A stretch of DNA of 64,000 bases, from assembly GCF_025399195.1 (NCBI RefSeq), contig NW_026252109.1:62001-126000 (forward strand). The letters are read 5' to 3'. Shown piece by piece: positions 11,288 through 25,250 of the stretch (position 1 is its first letter; each line of letters begins with the position of its first letter). This DNA comes from Umbelopsis ramanniana AG. Taxonomy: Eukaryota > Mucoromycota > Umbelopsidomycetes > Umbelopsidales > Umbelopsidaceae. A program made the position numbers and the translations under genes. Under the pieces are notes generated by a model. The model worked only from the letters and a program-made list of their open reading frames with translations. It had not been told where the DNA came from and did not search any database.

Positions 11288-12713
11288 CTAGTTACGCTTG
11301 ACGTTACCGAGATGCTCGCAAGCTTCTTGGATACGCTTGATCATGGTCTTCTCACCCTCACGGACGAAGACACGGGGATCGTAGTACTTCTTGTTGGGCT
11401 TGCTGGCACCTTCGGGGTTACCGACCTGAGTGGCGAGGTACTCCTTCTTGGCGTTGAAGTAATCTCTGAAACCGCAAAGGTAGGCCCATTGGGTGTCAGT
11501 GTCAACGTTCATCTTAACAACACCGTGGGAGACAGCAGTGTTGATATCTTGCTGAGTGGAGCCGGAACCACCGTGGAAGACGAAGAAGACGGGCTTGTCA
11601 TCTTCAGACTTGAGTTGCTCCTTGACATAAGCTTGGTGCTTGCCGAGAAGCTCAGGGTGCAAGCGGACGTTACCAGGAGCATAGACACCGTGAACGTTAC
11701 CGAAAGCAGCAGCAATGGAGAAAAGATCAGTGATCTCAGAGAAAGCCTTGTAGATATCCCAGATATCCTCAGGCTGGGTATACAAGGAAGCATTGTCAAC
11801 GTTCTCGTTGTTAACACCATCCTCCTCTCCACCAGTGATACCGATCTCCATCTCGAGAAGACAGCCGATGGGTGCAAGACGCTTCAAGTATTGGAGACAG
11901 ATCTCAATGTTCTCCTCCTTGGGGTCCTCAGAGAGATCCAACATGTGGGAAGAGAAGAGGGGTTCACCGTGAGCCTTGAAGTAAGCCTCATCAGCCTCAA
12001 CCATACCATCGAACCAGGGAAGGAGCTTCTTGGCGCAGTGGTCAGAGTGAGTGATGACGGGAATGCCATAGGCGGCGGCGACAGAGCGAACGTACTGTAA
12101 AATAAAAAAATCCAAAGCAACGCAAAGAAAAAAAAAATTGAGTCTCAGCTACACTATGTTATCAAGATATCGTTATCAAGGCGATTATGATCTTACATGA
12201 GCACCAGCGACTGCACCGAGGATAGAGGCCTTTTGACCTTCGTTGCTCAAACCCTTACCAGCAAAGTAGGCAGCACCACCGTTGGAGAATTGGATGATGA
12301 TGGGAGAACCAATATCACGAGCAGCTTCGAGAGCAGCATTGACGGTGCTGAAGTTTAAAGCACACGCGAGAAAAAAAAAAATCTCGTTAGAACCACGCTC
12401 ATAACAATCAATGCTGATCAGTGAAAGCGTCACAGCTCGCCCAAACGCATCTAACGCGCAAGTCTTCTCGAGAAAACAGTAGTTCCTCGATGAATCCCCC
12501 GAGCAAACTCAATAAAAACTTACCTGGTGGAAGTACAGTTGATAGCGGGAATGGCGAACTTGTTGGCCTTAGCTATCCGAGACATAAATCGTCAGTTAGG
12601 TGAAGATCATTATGATGATCAAAAACATCAGAGCATAACATACCATAGGCGAAAAGCTTGCGAAGGTTGTCACCAGTGACAACTCCAGCGGGAACGATAT
12701 CGAGAAGACCCAT
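11288..12713 (-). CDS. FBA1: Fructose-bisphosphate aldolase, class II
   Basis: Four exons, complement(join(11288..12094,12197..12347,12524..12572,12644..12713)), 358 residues, against 359 for yeast Fba1. It cleaves fructose-1,6-bisphosphate to DHAP and glyceraldehyde-3-phosphate in glycolysis and runs in reverse in gluconeogenesis. The zinc-dependent class II signature is clear: VITHSDHCAKKLLPW with metal-binding His, LEMEIGITGGEEDG, then FHGGSGSTQQDI and KMNVDTDTQWA. Codon use is strongly biased to C/G-ending codons, as expected for a highly expressed gene; this bias also leaves a long spurious frame on the opposite strand. The divergent neighbour is the UBE2E gene 1.7 kb away. Confidence 0.97.
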
Positions 12714-14434
12714 GTTTATGTTCTTGTTATTAGTAGAAAGAAGAGATAGCAGACAAGTGTTGGGCAGCAACGTGGACATTAAATTGGCCCCCAAAAATTT
12801 CGTTGCATCATCACGTTTTCCGAGCTATTCCATGGCGCCCCCGGTTACCTATAATCCAGCTCCGATCTCACTATAGCGCTTTAACGCTGAAGTCATAATG
12901 AACTAGCTTGTCTTTACAAGCGACGTGAAATGAAAAATAGTCCCATTTTTACACTGAAACTAGAGAAGCTGGTAATGAATGTAATAGCGTCACATTTGCA
13001 TGATAGCTGGACCTTTGCGAACAATGTCATCATCACATGAACAATAGCCCAACCATGAACACTGACCGAAGTTCCCACGGCTTCGCTCTTCTTCAGCTTC
13101 ATGCCATCCGTTTATACCCGTGCTTTCCGTTCATACCAATTTTTGGCAGCCGCACCTTGTCAGCTTAGAAAACCCCTGGTACTAACGCTTACGTCTGTGA
13201 CCTTGCGGATCATGATTTTCTCGGTCTGTTAAACTGTCTGCATGTACTGGCATTGTCGGTCAAAGGCCAAATAGAGAGATAATGGTGCATCGGCCATAGC
13301 GAGAAAGCTATTCTGGCACATGCTCCTTCTTTGGCAATGATCCGTACCTGAGGGCGGGCAAATTTTCATGTCCCTGAAATGTGGGTTCTATCGGCCAATA
13401 TGGAAAATTTTAAGCATCCTTGACTGGTTATCACTGTAATGCTGTGTCCCGCACAGTTGGTCATATTTATTACAAAGGAAAAAATAGCCGCCGTAATGTG
13501 TGATGTTTTTATTATATGTCAGACCAGTGCAGGTTAAAAGAAACGATTTTCTTATAGCTGGAGGCAGTACAAAATGGCATTCGAACTATACCCATGATGT
13601 ACTTGTTTTGTGGTCGCTGGATCAAAGATCGCAACTCGATGTTATCACAGGTGTCTCTTCATACGCTACGGTTCCCATTTCTTTTTTATGCAACCGATGT
13701 AAGCTTGACAGGTGCAGTTCAATTCATTACCAGATGAGACCCCGAGTTCCCTGACGCGTCGACCCCCTGGGCCCTCTTTCGTTGCGGCGGACATTGACTG
13801 GAGGTGACTGGCTTCTTCTTTACCCCCATCTGCGGTGAAATACTTTATAAATTGACTATGAATTGACCAGACGCTTAACAACGCCGCCAGGAAATACTTC
13901 ACGTCGCTAAGATAGACTATTTTTTTTTCCTCTAATCTTTCTAATTTTGCTCAAAGCTTCGTGGTGCTAAATTGCAATTGCATCCCTTTCATATCATCTG
14001 TGTAGAGTAGATCCAAACCACTTGACGATCTGTCTATTCCCCTTGTTCATGTCAACAATAGATTTGCAGCATTAATAAAATTCAGAGCGCTCCTTTTGTT
14101 TCTCCTCTAACCTAAATCTGGACGGTCAATCACTATCTGCTCACAGCAGTAAAGCTGTCCCTGTGTACAGGAGATATCCTTTTTATCATTCTCGGTTTCT
14201 CTCATCATGAATACCGTAAATAAATGCGTTGAACATTACATTGTGAGCGATGTGGTCAATATAGATTAAACACACAGCATTATGCTTCATTGTCTCTGTT
14301 TGCCTTTTTTTTTTTTTTTTTGGGAGCTGGCAAAGATCAAAGTCACGAAATTCAGTTCCAGTGAAAGAGTTTTGAGAAATTTGAGTGTGCGCCCTTGGCT
14401 TTCGCGTCTTTTTCCTCTTGAACTCACAGTAAAC
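12714..14434. other. 1.7-kb divergent intergenic region between aldolase and UBE2E
   Basis: No coding region is recognisable on either strand. It separates the start codons of a highly expressed glycolytic gene and a ubiquitin-conjugating enzyme gene. The right end carries a 17-nt T run near 14306-14322. Short open frames here have no domain and no coherent splice pattern. Confidence 0.5.
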
Positions 14435-15550
<1,116 letters not shown>

Positions 15551-16095
15551 TCAGGCATTATTAATATCTCCATATTGACAATTTCATGAACGTTATATGA
15601 TTGTATCGTACTGACACAAAACATGGACATAGCTTTTTTTCTGTCTTTCATTCTTCATAAGTACGTGCACCATTGGTTCATCAAAGAGGTCCTCCTTCTG
15701 TCTTTCTTTTTTATCTTTTCTTTTAGTAGCAAAATATTTCATGTAAAATAATAAAGCCAAACCATCTTATCATGAACATCTTCAACCTTTTCTGTATGAA
15801 AATTTACAAGCCTGTTGAAAAAAGTATAAAAATGAGGTCGGTCCTTGCTCCAGCAAATCCCCAAGGTCACGTGCCACGAATTGACGCACCGGATACCAAC
15901 TGGGTATTGTTCCCGAATTTGCAGACTCCATCCACTCCCAACTTTGCGTCAATCGGCCTGTTTGTCGATCGCTCGAACAGCTCGATTTGATGCAGCGAGA
16001 TATACTGAGAAAGGCCTTTACTCTATAAGTATTTCCGGTCAATGTTTGTACTCTCATTATCTTGATCGCTGACATTTCTTTCGATCTTTCACTAG
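15551..16095. other. UBE2E 3' flank and unresolved 5' end of TAF2
   Basis: Must contain the TAF2 promoter and initiating exon. The ATG at 15990 opens a 12-codon frame that hits TAA exactly at the only nearby GT donor (16029). An ATG at 15834 is an alternative if an intron runs from about 15868 to 16010. I cannot decide between them. Confidence 0.4.
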
Positions 16096-19000
16096 TCACG
16101 AACGGTTCGTGATTGAGGTGGATCCAAGCAAGCGCTTGTTACAGGTATAAAGATCATAGCCTATTATATCAAAACTCTCATTCCATCCAGCTGACGCGAT
16201 TTTTTATTCGTACACCAGGGCTATGCGGAACTGTCAATTCTCCCATTGCAACCCAACCTTGACCATGTTCTGATCAATTTTAAGCAAGGCAGTACGTATT
16301 GGTCACGATCTCTTCAGGACAATTTGACCCACTCTGAACTCTATTGCTTTTCAGGCATTACGCATGTGTCCGTCAATGGTGATCCGGCACAGTATGTTTA
16401 TAAAGATCCCCTGACCGACGTTACAATGGGCCCGAATACAACCATTGCCAATCATCAAAGTTACAAGGGAAAATATTTGACGGCTTTAAAGGACGCAGAT
16501 GAAGGAGAGCTCAAAGTTACGATACCCAGTGATGCAGTGGTCCAGGTTTGTTTGTAACTCATCGAAGGCTCATTTTTCTTGCATATCATACTCATCTACT
16601 CAAATTGTAGGCGAAGGGAGACGACGCGTATTTGGAAACAGCTGGTATGTTGTGTATCATGATTGATAACCGCATCCTGCTGTCAAGTGTTTAATTTTAC
16701 TCGTACTCGCAGCCATTCTACCTACAGCTATAACGCGCGCCGAACCGTCTACACCACAAACTCCTGGCGGTCCCTCAGCCATGACCAACTATGCGCCTAT
16801 CACCATACGAATTGATTATTTTGTAGAATCACCCTCAGCAGGCGTCATTTTTGTTGAACCAGACGCTGATGTTGCCCCTTACGTGAGTACCCTAGAGCGC
16901 GTTTTCTTACCAGACTTAATATCTCATCAATTTCAATGTTAAAAGCGTGACCGACATGTATATACGACCAATCAACCAATGTCAGGGGGTACCAGGATGT
17001 GGGTCCCTTGCGTTGACAAAATATCAGAACGATGCATGTGGGATATGATTTTCATTGTACCGCAGAAGATGACGTTTAGCGAGGATGATGTCTATGATGA
17101 ATCCACGAACGACGTGTTCCAAGAAGGCGAGAATACAGTGGTGTGCAGTGGTGAAATAATGGAGCAGGTATGAATCTTTCACTAAAGGTGATCATGCCAG
17201 CCATTTGGTATTAGTGTAATTAACGTTCTTCTATTCAGACGACCCATCCCACCGACCCATCCAAGAAGATCGTTCATTATTCACTTACCGTTCCAACTGC
17301 TGCTCCATTCATTGGTTTCGCTATTGGACCCTTTGAAATGATCAAGCTATCGACTGAAGATTTACAACTTGAAATCGTTGCTGATGGCGAATTGGGCCTT
17401 TACCAAAAACAAAGCGCCATGACCGGTATTAACATGATGCCAGATATATATGCCTTCTGTTTGCCTGGTCTTGTGGATGAATTGACGCATTCGACCTCGT
17501 TCTTGGCTCATGTAAGTGTCGCTGTTTCTTCTCGCCCTGAATATAGTAATGTTACTTAAGTCACATACTGCATTATCTAGGCCATGCATTTCTATTCTCA
17601 AGAGTACGGAACATATCCCTTTGTAAATTATAAGTTGGTGGTCGTTGAAGAAGCTTGGGATCCTGTCATGTCGTGTGCTTCCATGTCGATTTGCAGGTGA
17701 GTTTTACGGTGTTTCTTTTTTTTTAGATTGGTTGGAATTAGTCTGATGGCTCATAAACAACTAATATTTTTTTATTATTTTAGTGTATCATTACTGCACC
17801 CACCAGAAGTTATCGACCAAACATACGACACTCGACGTGAGCTCAGTATTGCCCTTGCGGCCCAATGGTTCGGTGTACATATTGTTCAAAAGGTTTGGTC
17901 GGATATATGGTTGATTGCCAGTCTTGCCCACCATATGGCTTCTATTTTCTTGCGAAAACATCTGGGAAATAACGAATATCGGCTGCGGCTCAAAAAAGAC
18001 ATGCTACGATGCGTGTCCATGGACGTCAACAGACCACCTATTTTCAACTCAATGTTACCAGCACCACTTGACCAAGACGACCTTGACTTCATAACATTGA
18101 AAGGACCACTTGTTCTATATATCCTCGATAGACGCATGACCAAAGCTGGAAGCACGCGTGGTTTATCCCGAGTCATACCAAAAATACTAGTCGAAGCCAT
18201 GAGTGGTGAATTGACGTTGAACGCTCTGAGCACCCATTGGTTTTTACGACAATGTCGCAAAGTTAGTGGCTACGACACCAAAACTTTTGCTGAGCAATGG
18301 ATTTATGGCAGCGGATGCCCCAAATTTACCTTTAAATATCACTTCAATCGCAAGAAGATGGTGGTTGAAATCGATATGACTCAAGAGAATTCCAGCGCAA
18401 CCTCTGCCCCACCTGCAGACGCCATTACCGATGTCAACAACACTCTGGCGTTCCAAGATACGGTCACTACCATATTCACTGGAAACTTCATTGCTCGTAT
18501 TCATGAAGCTGATGGAACTCCTTACGAACATATCCTTGACATTCAGACGTCAGCAAAACGGTTTGAAGTCCAGTTCAATACAAAGTACAAGCGTATTCGT
18601 CGTAACACCAAGCGTTTTCAAGCTAAGCAAGCTGCTGCCGCTGCTGCTGCTGCTGAGGAAGAACAACTGGAAGGCGAGGAAGGCGAACAAGTCTCCAGTA
18701 TTGTCCCCTCTCTTGGCTTAGGTATGCCATTGTTTGAGGAAGATCAATATCGACAAGAGTGGAGACTGGTTGAATGGGGTCAAGAGGAAGATGACACCAG
18801 TGGTGCAGCCAGCGCAACATTTGATTGGATTCGACTAGATGCCGAGTTCGAGTGGATCTGTACCATCAAATTTGAACAACCTGATTATATGTGGGCTGCA
18901 CAATTGACCAAAGATTGGGATGTTGTTGCACAGTATGAGGTAAGCAAACTGCTTGATTGGTAAGAAGAAGAAAAATGGGCTGTTACTTACATCTCTTTGT

Positions 19001-22000
19001 ACAGGCCCTGGAAGCTTTGAAGACTATGCCATCACCGATGACATCAACCAGTTTGTTGCGTGCCATTATGGACCAAAGATGTTTCTATCGAATTCGTATG
19101 CAGGCTGCAACTGCTTTAGCAAGGGTTGGTAGATTTTTCTTAGATTGAAACGCATAATAGCTGTTCCCTATCTGACTGGACTATCCTCTTAGTGTGCACG
19201 TCCAGACGTTGGCTGGGTTGGACTCTTGCAGCTGACGAAAATCTTTCAAAAAAAGTACTGCTTTACACCCCCTAACGAAGACGCATTTATTGATGCTGCA
19301 TTGCCTATGGTGCAATGCATTCCTCGACCTAACAACTTTACCAATCTGGTCGACTACTTTCTTCAAAAGGCTGTGGTAGCTGCATTCGCCTTGATACGAG
19401 ATGAAAATGGATTATGTCCGCTTCCGGTATGCAAACTGCTATTAGACTTACTAAAATACAATGATAATACTGGTAACGAGGTAAATGTCTTGGCCTGGCT
19501 GCGCTTTCTTTAATACCAATCATGCTTATGAATTTTTCTTTCTCTAGATGGAAGACAGCTATTATGTCTGCGCCATGATAAATGCGTTAGCGGATGCTCT
19601 CATGCCGATCTCCAGTGTCGACCCAGATCTCATTGATCCTAAACGCAAAATGTTTGTCGACACGGCTATTGCTGAAATCGAGCGATACCGAACTCGTGAC
19701 ATTGTCATTCCATCCTATCGAAATATTGTCACTGTCAACTGCTTACAAGTTTATACTGGTCTCATGCTCAGCGGCCTTATGAAGACAGATTTGATGCTTT
19801 TCATGAATTACTCTAGGTATGTTTGCTTGACCCAAAGAAAATATTGTTCTGAAGCGATATAACTAAATCTAAACAACCTGGGAATTGTAGATATGGCAAT
19901 TTCGATGGTATTAGAACCGTGGCTTTCGACAGTATACTTCTACTTTGCGGCCTTTCGGACAACACTATTCTGAAATACATGCTGGATATTGCTCAGTATG
20001 ATCCATCCTCCACCATTCGCCATTATGTTGCAAAAGCCCTCTTGGTAGCGCTTGGTTTGATGATTCGAGGAAATAATCGCGACAATTCTGCTGTAGAAGA
20101 GTTTGCAGAAGAAGAAGGCAGAGTTATCGTTGAAGACGCTTGGAGAAAGAGACCCAATGGCCTACTTGAATTTCATAAGGCCATCAATGATATTCGAGCC
20201 ACCTTTTCGACAAATTATGAACTTCAGCATTACCTTTGGGATACCTTGAATAACAAAGCAGCCACTCGCTTGGATCACCGTGTTCTCAAGTACTTGTTGC
20301 AATTTTGCGAATACGCATACAAGCCTGTAGATGTTGGATTGAAGGTCACTATTCGGGTTCCAACACTCCCCCCTGTCCACGTTGCAGAGGAAGCTGAAAA
20401 CACTCCATCGTCGCGTGCCACTGCCAGTCCAGTCAGTGAATCTCCTAGAATCAGTATACCGGTTCCGGCATCTACACCGCCTGTTAGTGGTACGCCGACA
20501 ACACCTACCATTAGCAAGCCAAGTAAAACAAAGGAAATCAAAGAACATAGGGAACCTAAGGAACCTAAAGCTCCCAAGCCTCCAAAGCCAGTATCTGCGC
20601 AGACGGATGGTATGCAGTTCGACGATCTCAGGAAAGCCAAACGTATATTGAAAAAATTGTTCAAGCACAAGGCATCGTTCTGGTTCCGTCAGCCTGTTGA
20701 CCCTATACGAGATGGAGCTCTCGATTACTTTAAATATGTCAAGATCCCCATGGATCTCGGCACTGTACAAACAAAACTAGACAACTCTCGGTATCGGACT
20801 ATCAAAGAGTTTGAAAACGACATTCGATTGGTGTTCAGCAACTGCTATGTGTTCAACCCAAGAGGTACTGAGGTGTACAATGAGGGGCAAGCACTGGAGG
20901 CTTTATATGAAAAGGAATGGGCCAGGATCAATGGACAGGGCGATGGTGAAGATTTCAACATGACTATTGTTGAGTCGCCTGTACAAACTCCAACGGAAGT
21001 TGCACTCCCTCCTCCACCTACAAAACCTGCTCCCGCTCCCAAGCCTGTTGTGGTTAACAAGCCCGTTGCGATTAACAAACCAGCTGTCGTTAGCAAGCCT
21101 GCAGTGGCTACCAAACCTGTGGTGGTTAACAAGCCAGCTCCTGTTAGCAAACCTCCACCCACAGTCTCAGAAACAACGCACACTACTTCTGCACCCACTG
21201 CTACCACTCCATCTACCCCACCTGTCATCAAAACGAAACCACCCACGCCCAAGATGACCAATGGAGCAGCGGTAAAGACTGACAAAACGCCTATGGAACT
21301 GTGCCAAAGTGTTCTTCAAAAAGTTTTGCAAAATAAGTTGTCGGCAGAGTTTCGTCAACCGGTTGACCCAGAATTACAAGGCATTCCTCATTACCGACAG
21401 ATCATTACTAACCCAATGGATTTTGGCACAGTGAAAACGAAGCTGAAGAAGGGCAAGTATGCCAACCCAAGGGAATTCGACAACGATATGCGCCTAGTGT
21501 TTAGGAACTGCTATACGTTCAATCCGCCTGATAACCCGGTGTTTCAGCAATGTAAATTACTTGAAAAGGACTACAATAAGCTATGGCAGCTCCATTTTGG
21601 AAACAAGACTGTCCCCGAAGCGTCAGCATCACCCGTTGAAGCAAGTGTGTCGCCTGTTCCCAAAGCCAGTATTCCAGTACCGGCGGCGCGTCCTCATGCA
21701 GCATCTGTCCCACCCAAGGCTGCTGCAGCTCCATCCCCTGTCATCAAACAGCAACCGCGACCAGCCTCAGTCGGTCCTGCAAACGCATCCGTCTCGGTGA
21801 CGAGCCATTCTACCGCTCCTTTGGATATGACCATGAATCCACTCAATTATAGCAAGTGTGAGCGTATTTTACAAAAGCTGACTGACAGTCCGGCTGCTCT
21901 TCCATTTTTGCAACCGGTAAGACTTCATTCTATATATATGCGCGGGTGTAGGAATGCTAAGACTGACTCTTGTATGTTACCCATGACAGGTTGATCCTGT

Positions 22001-22755
22001 TGCATTAGGCATCCCCATGTATTTCGATATCATCAAGGTAAGATAACAACGGATATGGTTGGCATAGCCGCGCATATATTAAGCTTCGTAATTTTTAGGT
22101 GCCAATGGATTTAGGAACGATACGGAACAAGTTGTCGGATCAAAAATACCAAACTGTGAACCAATTTGCACAAGACGTGCGACAAATATTTTGGAACTGC
22201 TTCCGATTCAATATGGCTGGATCATGGGTCGAACAGCAAGGACGAGAATTGGAAGGAGTGTTTAATGACCTGTTTGCAGTGGACTATGCCCGACCTGGAA
22301 CATTAACCGCAGCAGAACATAAGAGTGCTCGTGGTGTCTTGTTCAAATTGATGACACATGAAGCTGCCACCATCTTCTTGGAACCTGTGGATCCTAATAT
22401 TTTACCCAACTACTATACTGTTATCAAGCACCCCATGGATTTCCGCACCATATCCGAGAAGCTGACATTTCCCAAGTACAGAAACTTGGAGGAATTGACT
22501 TTGGATATTGAGCAGATATTCACCAACTGTTTCACATATAACGCGCCTGGCGTGTGGGGTCACAACCAAGGCAAGAAGCTTCAAAAATATTTCCACAGTC
22601 TTGTGGGCAAAGATGCGGTAAGTTATGTTAGTATGATGCAACAACGAGTAGAGTGAACGGTTCCGCTAAACGAGATGTTTCAGGCTTGGGGAATTAAGCG
22701 TAAGAGAGAGGGAGGCTCAACGCCGAATGTTGGCGAGAAGAAACGCAAGGTTTAA
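16096..22755 (+). CDS. TAF2: TFIID subunit TAF2 with four C-terminal bromodomains (first exon unresolved)
   Basis: Sixteen exons are supported: join(16096..16144,16219..16291,16355..16545,16611..16644,16713..16882,16946..17167,17239..17511,17581..17696,17784..18939,19005..19124,19193..19480,19548..19816,19891..21916,21990..22037,22099..22617,22684..22755), at least 1874 residues. The first part is the M1-aminopeptidase-like TAF2 fold (MWVPCVDKISE, FIGFAIGPFEM, EEAWDPVMSCASMSI, DLLKYNDN) without a zinc-binding HExxH at the expected place. Then come four bromodomains encoded at about 20600-20930, 21285-21590, 21840-22280 and 22310-22600. Each keeps the acetyl-lysine Asn (YVFN, YTFN, FRFN, FTYN) and a PMD motif. 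Lys-Pro repeats link domains 1 and 2. The C-terminus is a basic KKRKV nuclear signal. TAF2 contacts the initiator in TFIID; the bromodomains suggest direct histone reading. The initiating ATG is not settled. Confidence 0.9.
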
Positions 22756-22928
22756 AATAATTGAATGTAATCGTAAATAGGCTCGTTGTAATAAAAACAT
22801 ATCTTTCTGAGAAATACCCGGCCAATCAATTTTGTCTGGCGGAGTTGTAAAATTCATACGGGATTGTTGGACTCAAAACGATGCTTGAATTGCTAACCAC
22901 TAGAGCCTCCTCTTTTTTACCTTGACAG

Positions 22929-24079
22929 ATGAAGGCAAGTATTTCATTCATCTGTTAAAGATATCAGTACCTGTAGACCATCCATGGATGCATTCATCAA
23001 TGGATGGATGGATGCAAACCGCCAAGCTATTTCGATTTATATGTTTTTCCACTTCGACATGTGGAATTTTGCAACATTGGTCTCCATGAACGATGTAAAA
23101 TGCTTCATTTTGACTATACGGCTACAATCAACCTGTCAATATCACTATTCCAACGAACAGCGTATCAGACCACTTCCTTTCAGCACTTATATCATGCATC
23201 ACTCCAGCCACACTTTGATCCCATTCCCTGAGTTTTTCATTGGAATCTTACCACTGACATTTTTCTTTTCTCACCATTAGCTTAACATCGCCAATCCCGC
23301 GACAGGCTGTCAAAAGCTTATCGAAATCGAAGACGAACGTCGTGTGTAAGTTGCCTAACTGATCTTTGTAGTCCATTGTTACACTTCTCTAAACATCCAC
23401 CCCACCCCCTTTTGCTAGCCGTGTCTTCATGGACAAGCGTATGTCCGCTGAAGTTCCCGGTGATTCCATCGGTGATGAGTTCAAGGGTTACGTTTTCCGC
23501 ATCTCTGGCGGTAACGACAAGCAAGGTTTCCCCATGAAGCAGGGTGTCCTTCTTCCCCACCGTGTCCGTCTTCTCTTGAGCAAGGGTCACTCCACCTACC
23601 GTGCCCGCCGCACTGGTGAGCGCAAGAGAAAGTCCGTCCGTGGATGCATTGTCTCTTCTGACTTGTCCGTCATCTCCCTTGTCGTTGTCAAGCAGGGTGA
23701 ACAAGACATCCCCGGATTGACCGATACTGCTGTCCCCAAGCGTCTCGGACCTAAGCGTGCTAACAACATCCGCAAGTTCTTCAACTTGGAAAAGACTGAT
23801 GATGTTCGCAAGTTCGTCATTCGTCGTGAAGTTCAACCCAAGAACCCCGAGAAGAAGCCCTACACCAAGGCCCCCAAGATCCAACGTCTTGTCACCCCCG
23901 TCACTCTTCAACGCAAGAGAAGACAACAGGCTCTCAAGCGTAGACGCGCTGAAGCCTCCAAGGAAGCCGAAGCTACCTACAAGGAACTTCTCGCCAAGCG
24001 CGTTAAGGAATCCAAGGAGCGTAAGCATGAGATCAAGAGACGCCGTACTTCTTCTATGCAAAAGTCCAGCAGCGCTTAA
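22929..24079 (+). CDS. RPS6: 40S ribosomal protein eS6
   Basis: Three exons, join(22929..22934,23281..23345,23419..24079), 243 residues. Exon 1 is only ATGAAG; intron 1 (346 bp) starts with GC in the context AAG|GCAAGT and ends in CCATTAG. This is required to rebuild the universal eS6 start [16 protein letters not shown]. The body is canonical ([41 protein letters not shown]). The C-terminus [13 protein letters not shown] carries the basic-directed Ser cluster that S6 kinases phosphorylate downstream of TORC1. eS6 is part of the 40S subunit. Only 173 bp separate its ATG from the TAF2 stop, so the promoter must be very short or overlap TAF2. Confidence 0.96.
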
Positions 24080-24215
24080 ATGGATTGAAGGGAATCAGTC
24101 GTCAAATCAAATAAAAAGAAAAAATTATTATTTCAATTGAGTGTTAGCGAAGGGCTGAAATTTAAAAGGCTCAAAAAAAGAAAAAATTAAGTAAGAGCCT
24201 TCATTCCAATTTGTA

Positions 24216-25250
24216 ATGACTTCCTCAGATTCAGAGGACCATCAACGTATAGCCATTGCACATAATGTTCGCCATTCTTTCTATACCTTACCTACGGAGA
24301 TACTGGTCCAAATCACCAGTAGGCTATCCCTACCCACTTACATTGCTTTAGCCATGACCAGCAGCGTCCTGTTCTCCAGGCTTATGAGCCGAGAAATTAT
24401 CCTGTACCTAAGAGCGAGATTTGACCTGAATCCTCAAAGTGGTAACATGATAGTATTTGCCTATCACACAGGGCTCATCATCAAAGCGCCCAAGGTGTGC
24501 GAGGCCATATTCCAAGAATTTTTCTCATGCACTTTTGACAAGGTGAAATCTACCACCGCAGTTCGGGACCAAACGGTTCGAGCATGGGCGGTTCTTTATG
24601 CTCTTCATCGTGCTACGCGAGTATGCTATGAGCCCCTACTGTCGGATGATAGCTCAGACTTTGGCCACGGATTGGATAAGGAGAAACAAAAACGAGTGGT
24701 GGTAGATTCACAGGAACGCAATACTTTATGTCCATTACACCAATGTATGGATATACGAATTCAGAATTTGGCTTTCATAGAACGCTATGTTCACTATATG
24801 CTCCAAGTGGATGATCAAAAGCATCTCATGACATCGGAAGCCTTAAATACAGCATTTTCTAATATTCATACCCGCAAAACATACCATACTATCTTTCTGC
24901 AAGTCCTGAAAGAAGGCGACTTGAATATCCTGGAGTTTTATCTACGTACTTATGGCCCTCCATTTCAACATTTCCGATTACGTGGCGACGAATACGATGA
25001 TATTAATATCGGTGCTGCTTCCGGTGCCTGTCCTTTATGGCTTCCCATGCCGCAACGACTTTCACCTCCGAAATCACCACTGTCAGGGTCAGACACGACT
25101 CTCTTTGACCCTTCAGCTCATCATATTGACCATACGAACATTTGTCGCTGTCATCTCACTGTGCCTGCTTCATCTGGCCAGGAACTACGACGACAAGTGA
25201 AATCTATACTGGAGCAATACGGCGTTCATGTCATTGACGGCTTCCCATAG
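24216..25250 (+). CDS. F-box-like protein
   Basis: Intronless, 344 residues, ATG at 24216 and TAG at 25248. Residues about 22-60 (FYTLPTEILVQITSRLSLPTYIALAMTS... given in part) fit the F-box pattern LP-x-E-I-L-x-x-I followed by a hydrophobic helix pair, which in other proteins binds Skp1 in SCF ubiquitin ligases. The rest has no repeat or domain that I recognise; it has Cys/His pairs (CPLHQC, CRCHL) too scattered to call a zinc site. The function is inferred only as a possible SCF substrate adaptor. No intron is a contrast with its intron-rich neighbours. Confidence 0.65.
   Translation: MTSSDSEDHQRIAIAHNVRHSFYTLPTEILVQITSRLSLPTYIALAMTSSVLFSRLMSREIILYLRARFDLNPQSGNMIVFAYHTGLIIKAPKVCEAIFQEFFSCTFDKVKSTTAVRDQTVRAWAVLYALHRATRVCYEPLLSDDSSDFGHGLDKEKQKRVVVDSQERNTLCPLHQCMDIRIQNLAFIERYVHYMLQVDDQKHLMTSEALNTAFSNIHTRKTYHTIFLQVLKEGDLNILEFYLRTYGPPFQHFRLRGDEYDDINIGAASGACPLWLPMPQRLSPPKSPLSGSDTTLFDPSAHHIDHTNICRCHLTVPASSGQELRRQVKSILEQYGVHVIDGFP

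Noticed and set aside
11231-12100. 289-codon open frame on the plus strand opposite the aldolase gene
   Set aside because: It is a shadow of the strongly codon-biased aldolase exon on the other strand; it crosses the exon only and has no domain.
22935-23280. snoRNA hosted in the long eS6 first intron, and likewise in the long eS10 intron (55816-56169)
   Set aside because: Long ribosomal-protein introns often host snoRNAs, but I found no convincing paired C and D boxes or H/ACA hairpins by eye.
23318-24061. 247-codon open frame on the minus strand opposite eS6
   Set aside because: Leu/Ser-rich antisense shadow of the biased eS6 coding sequence, confined to its exon.
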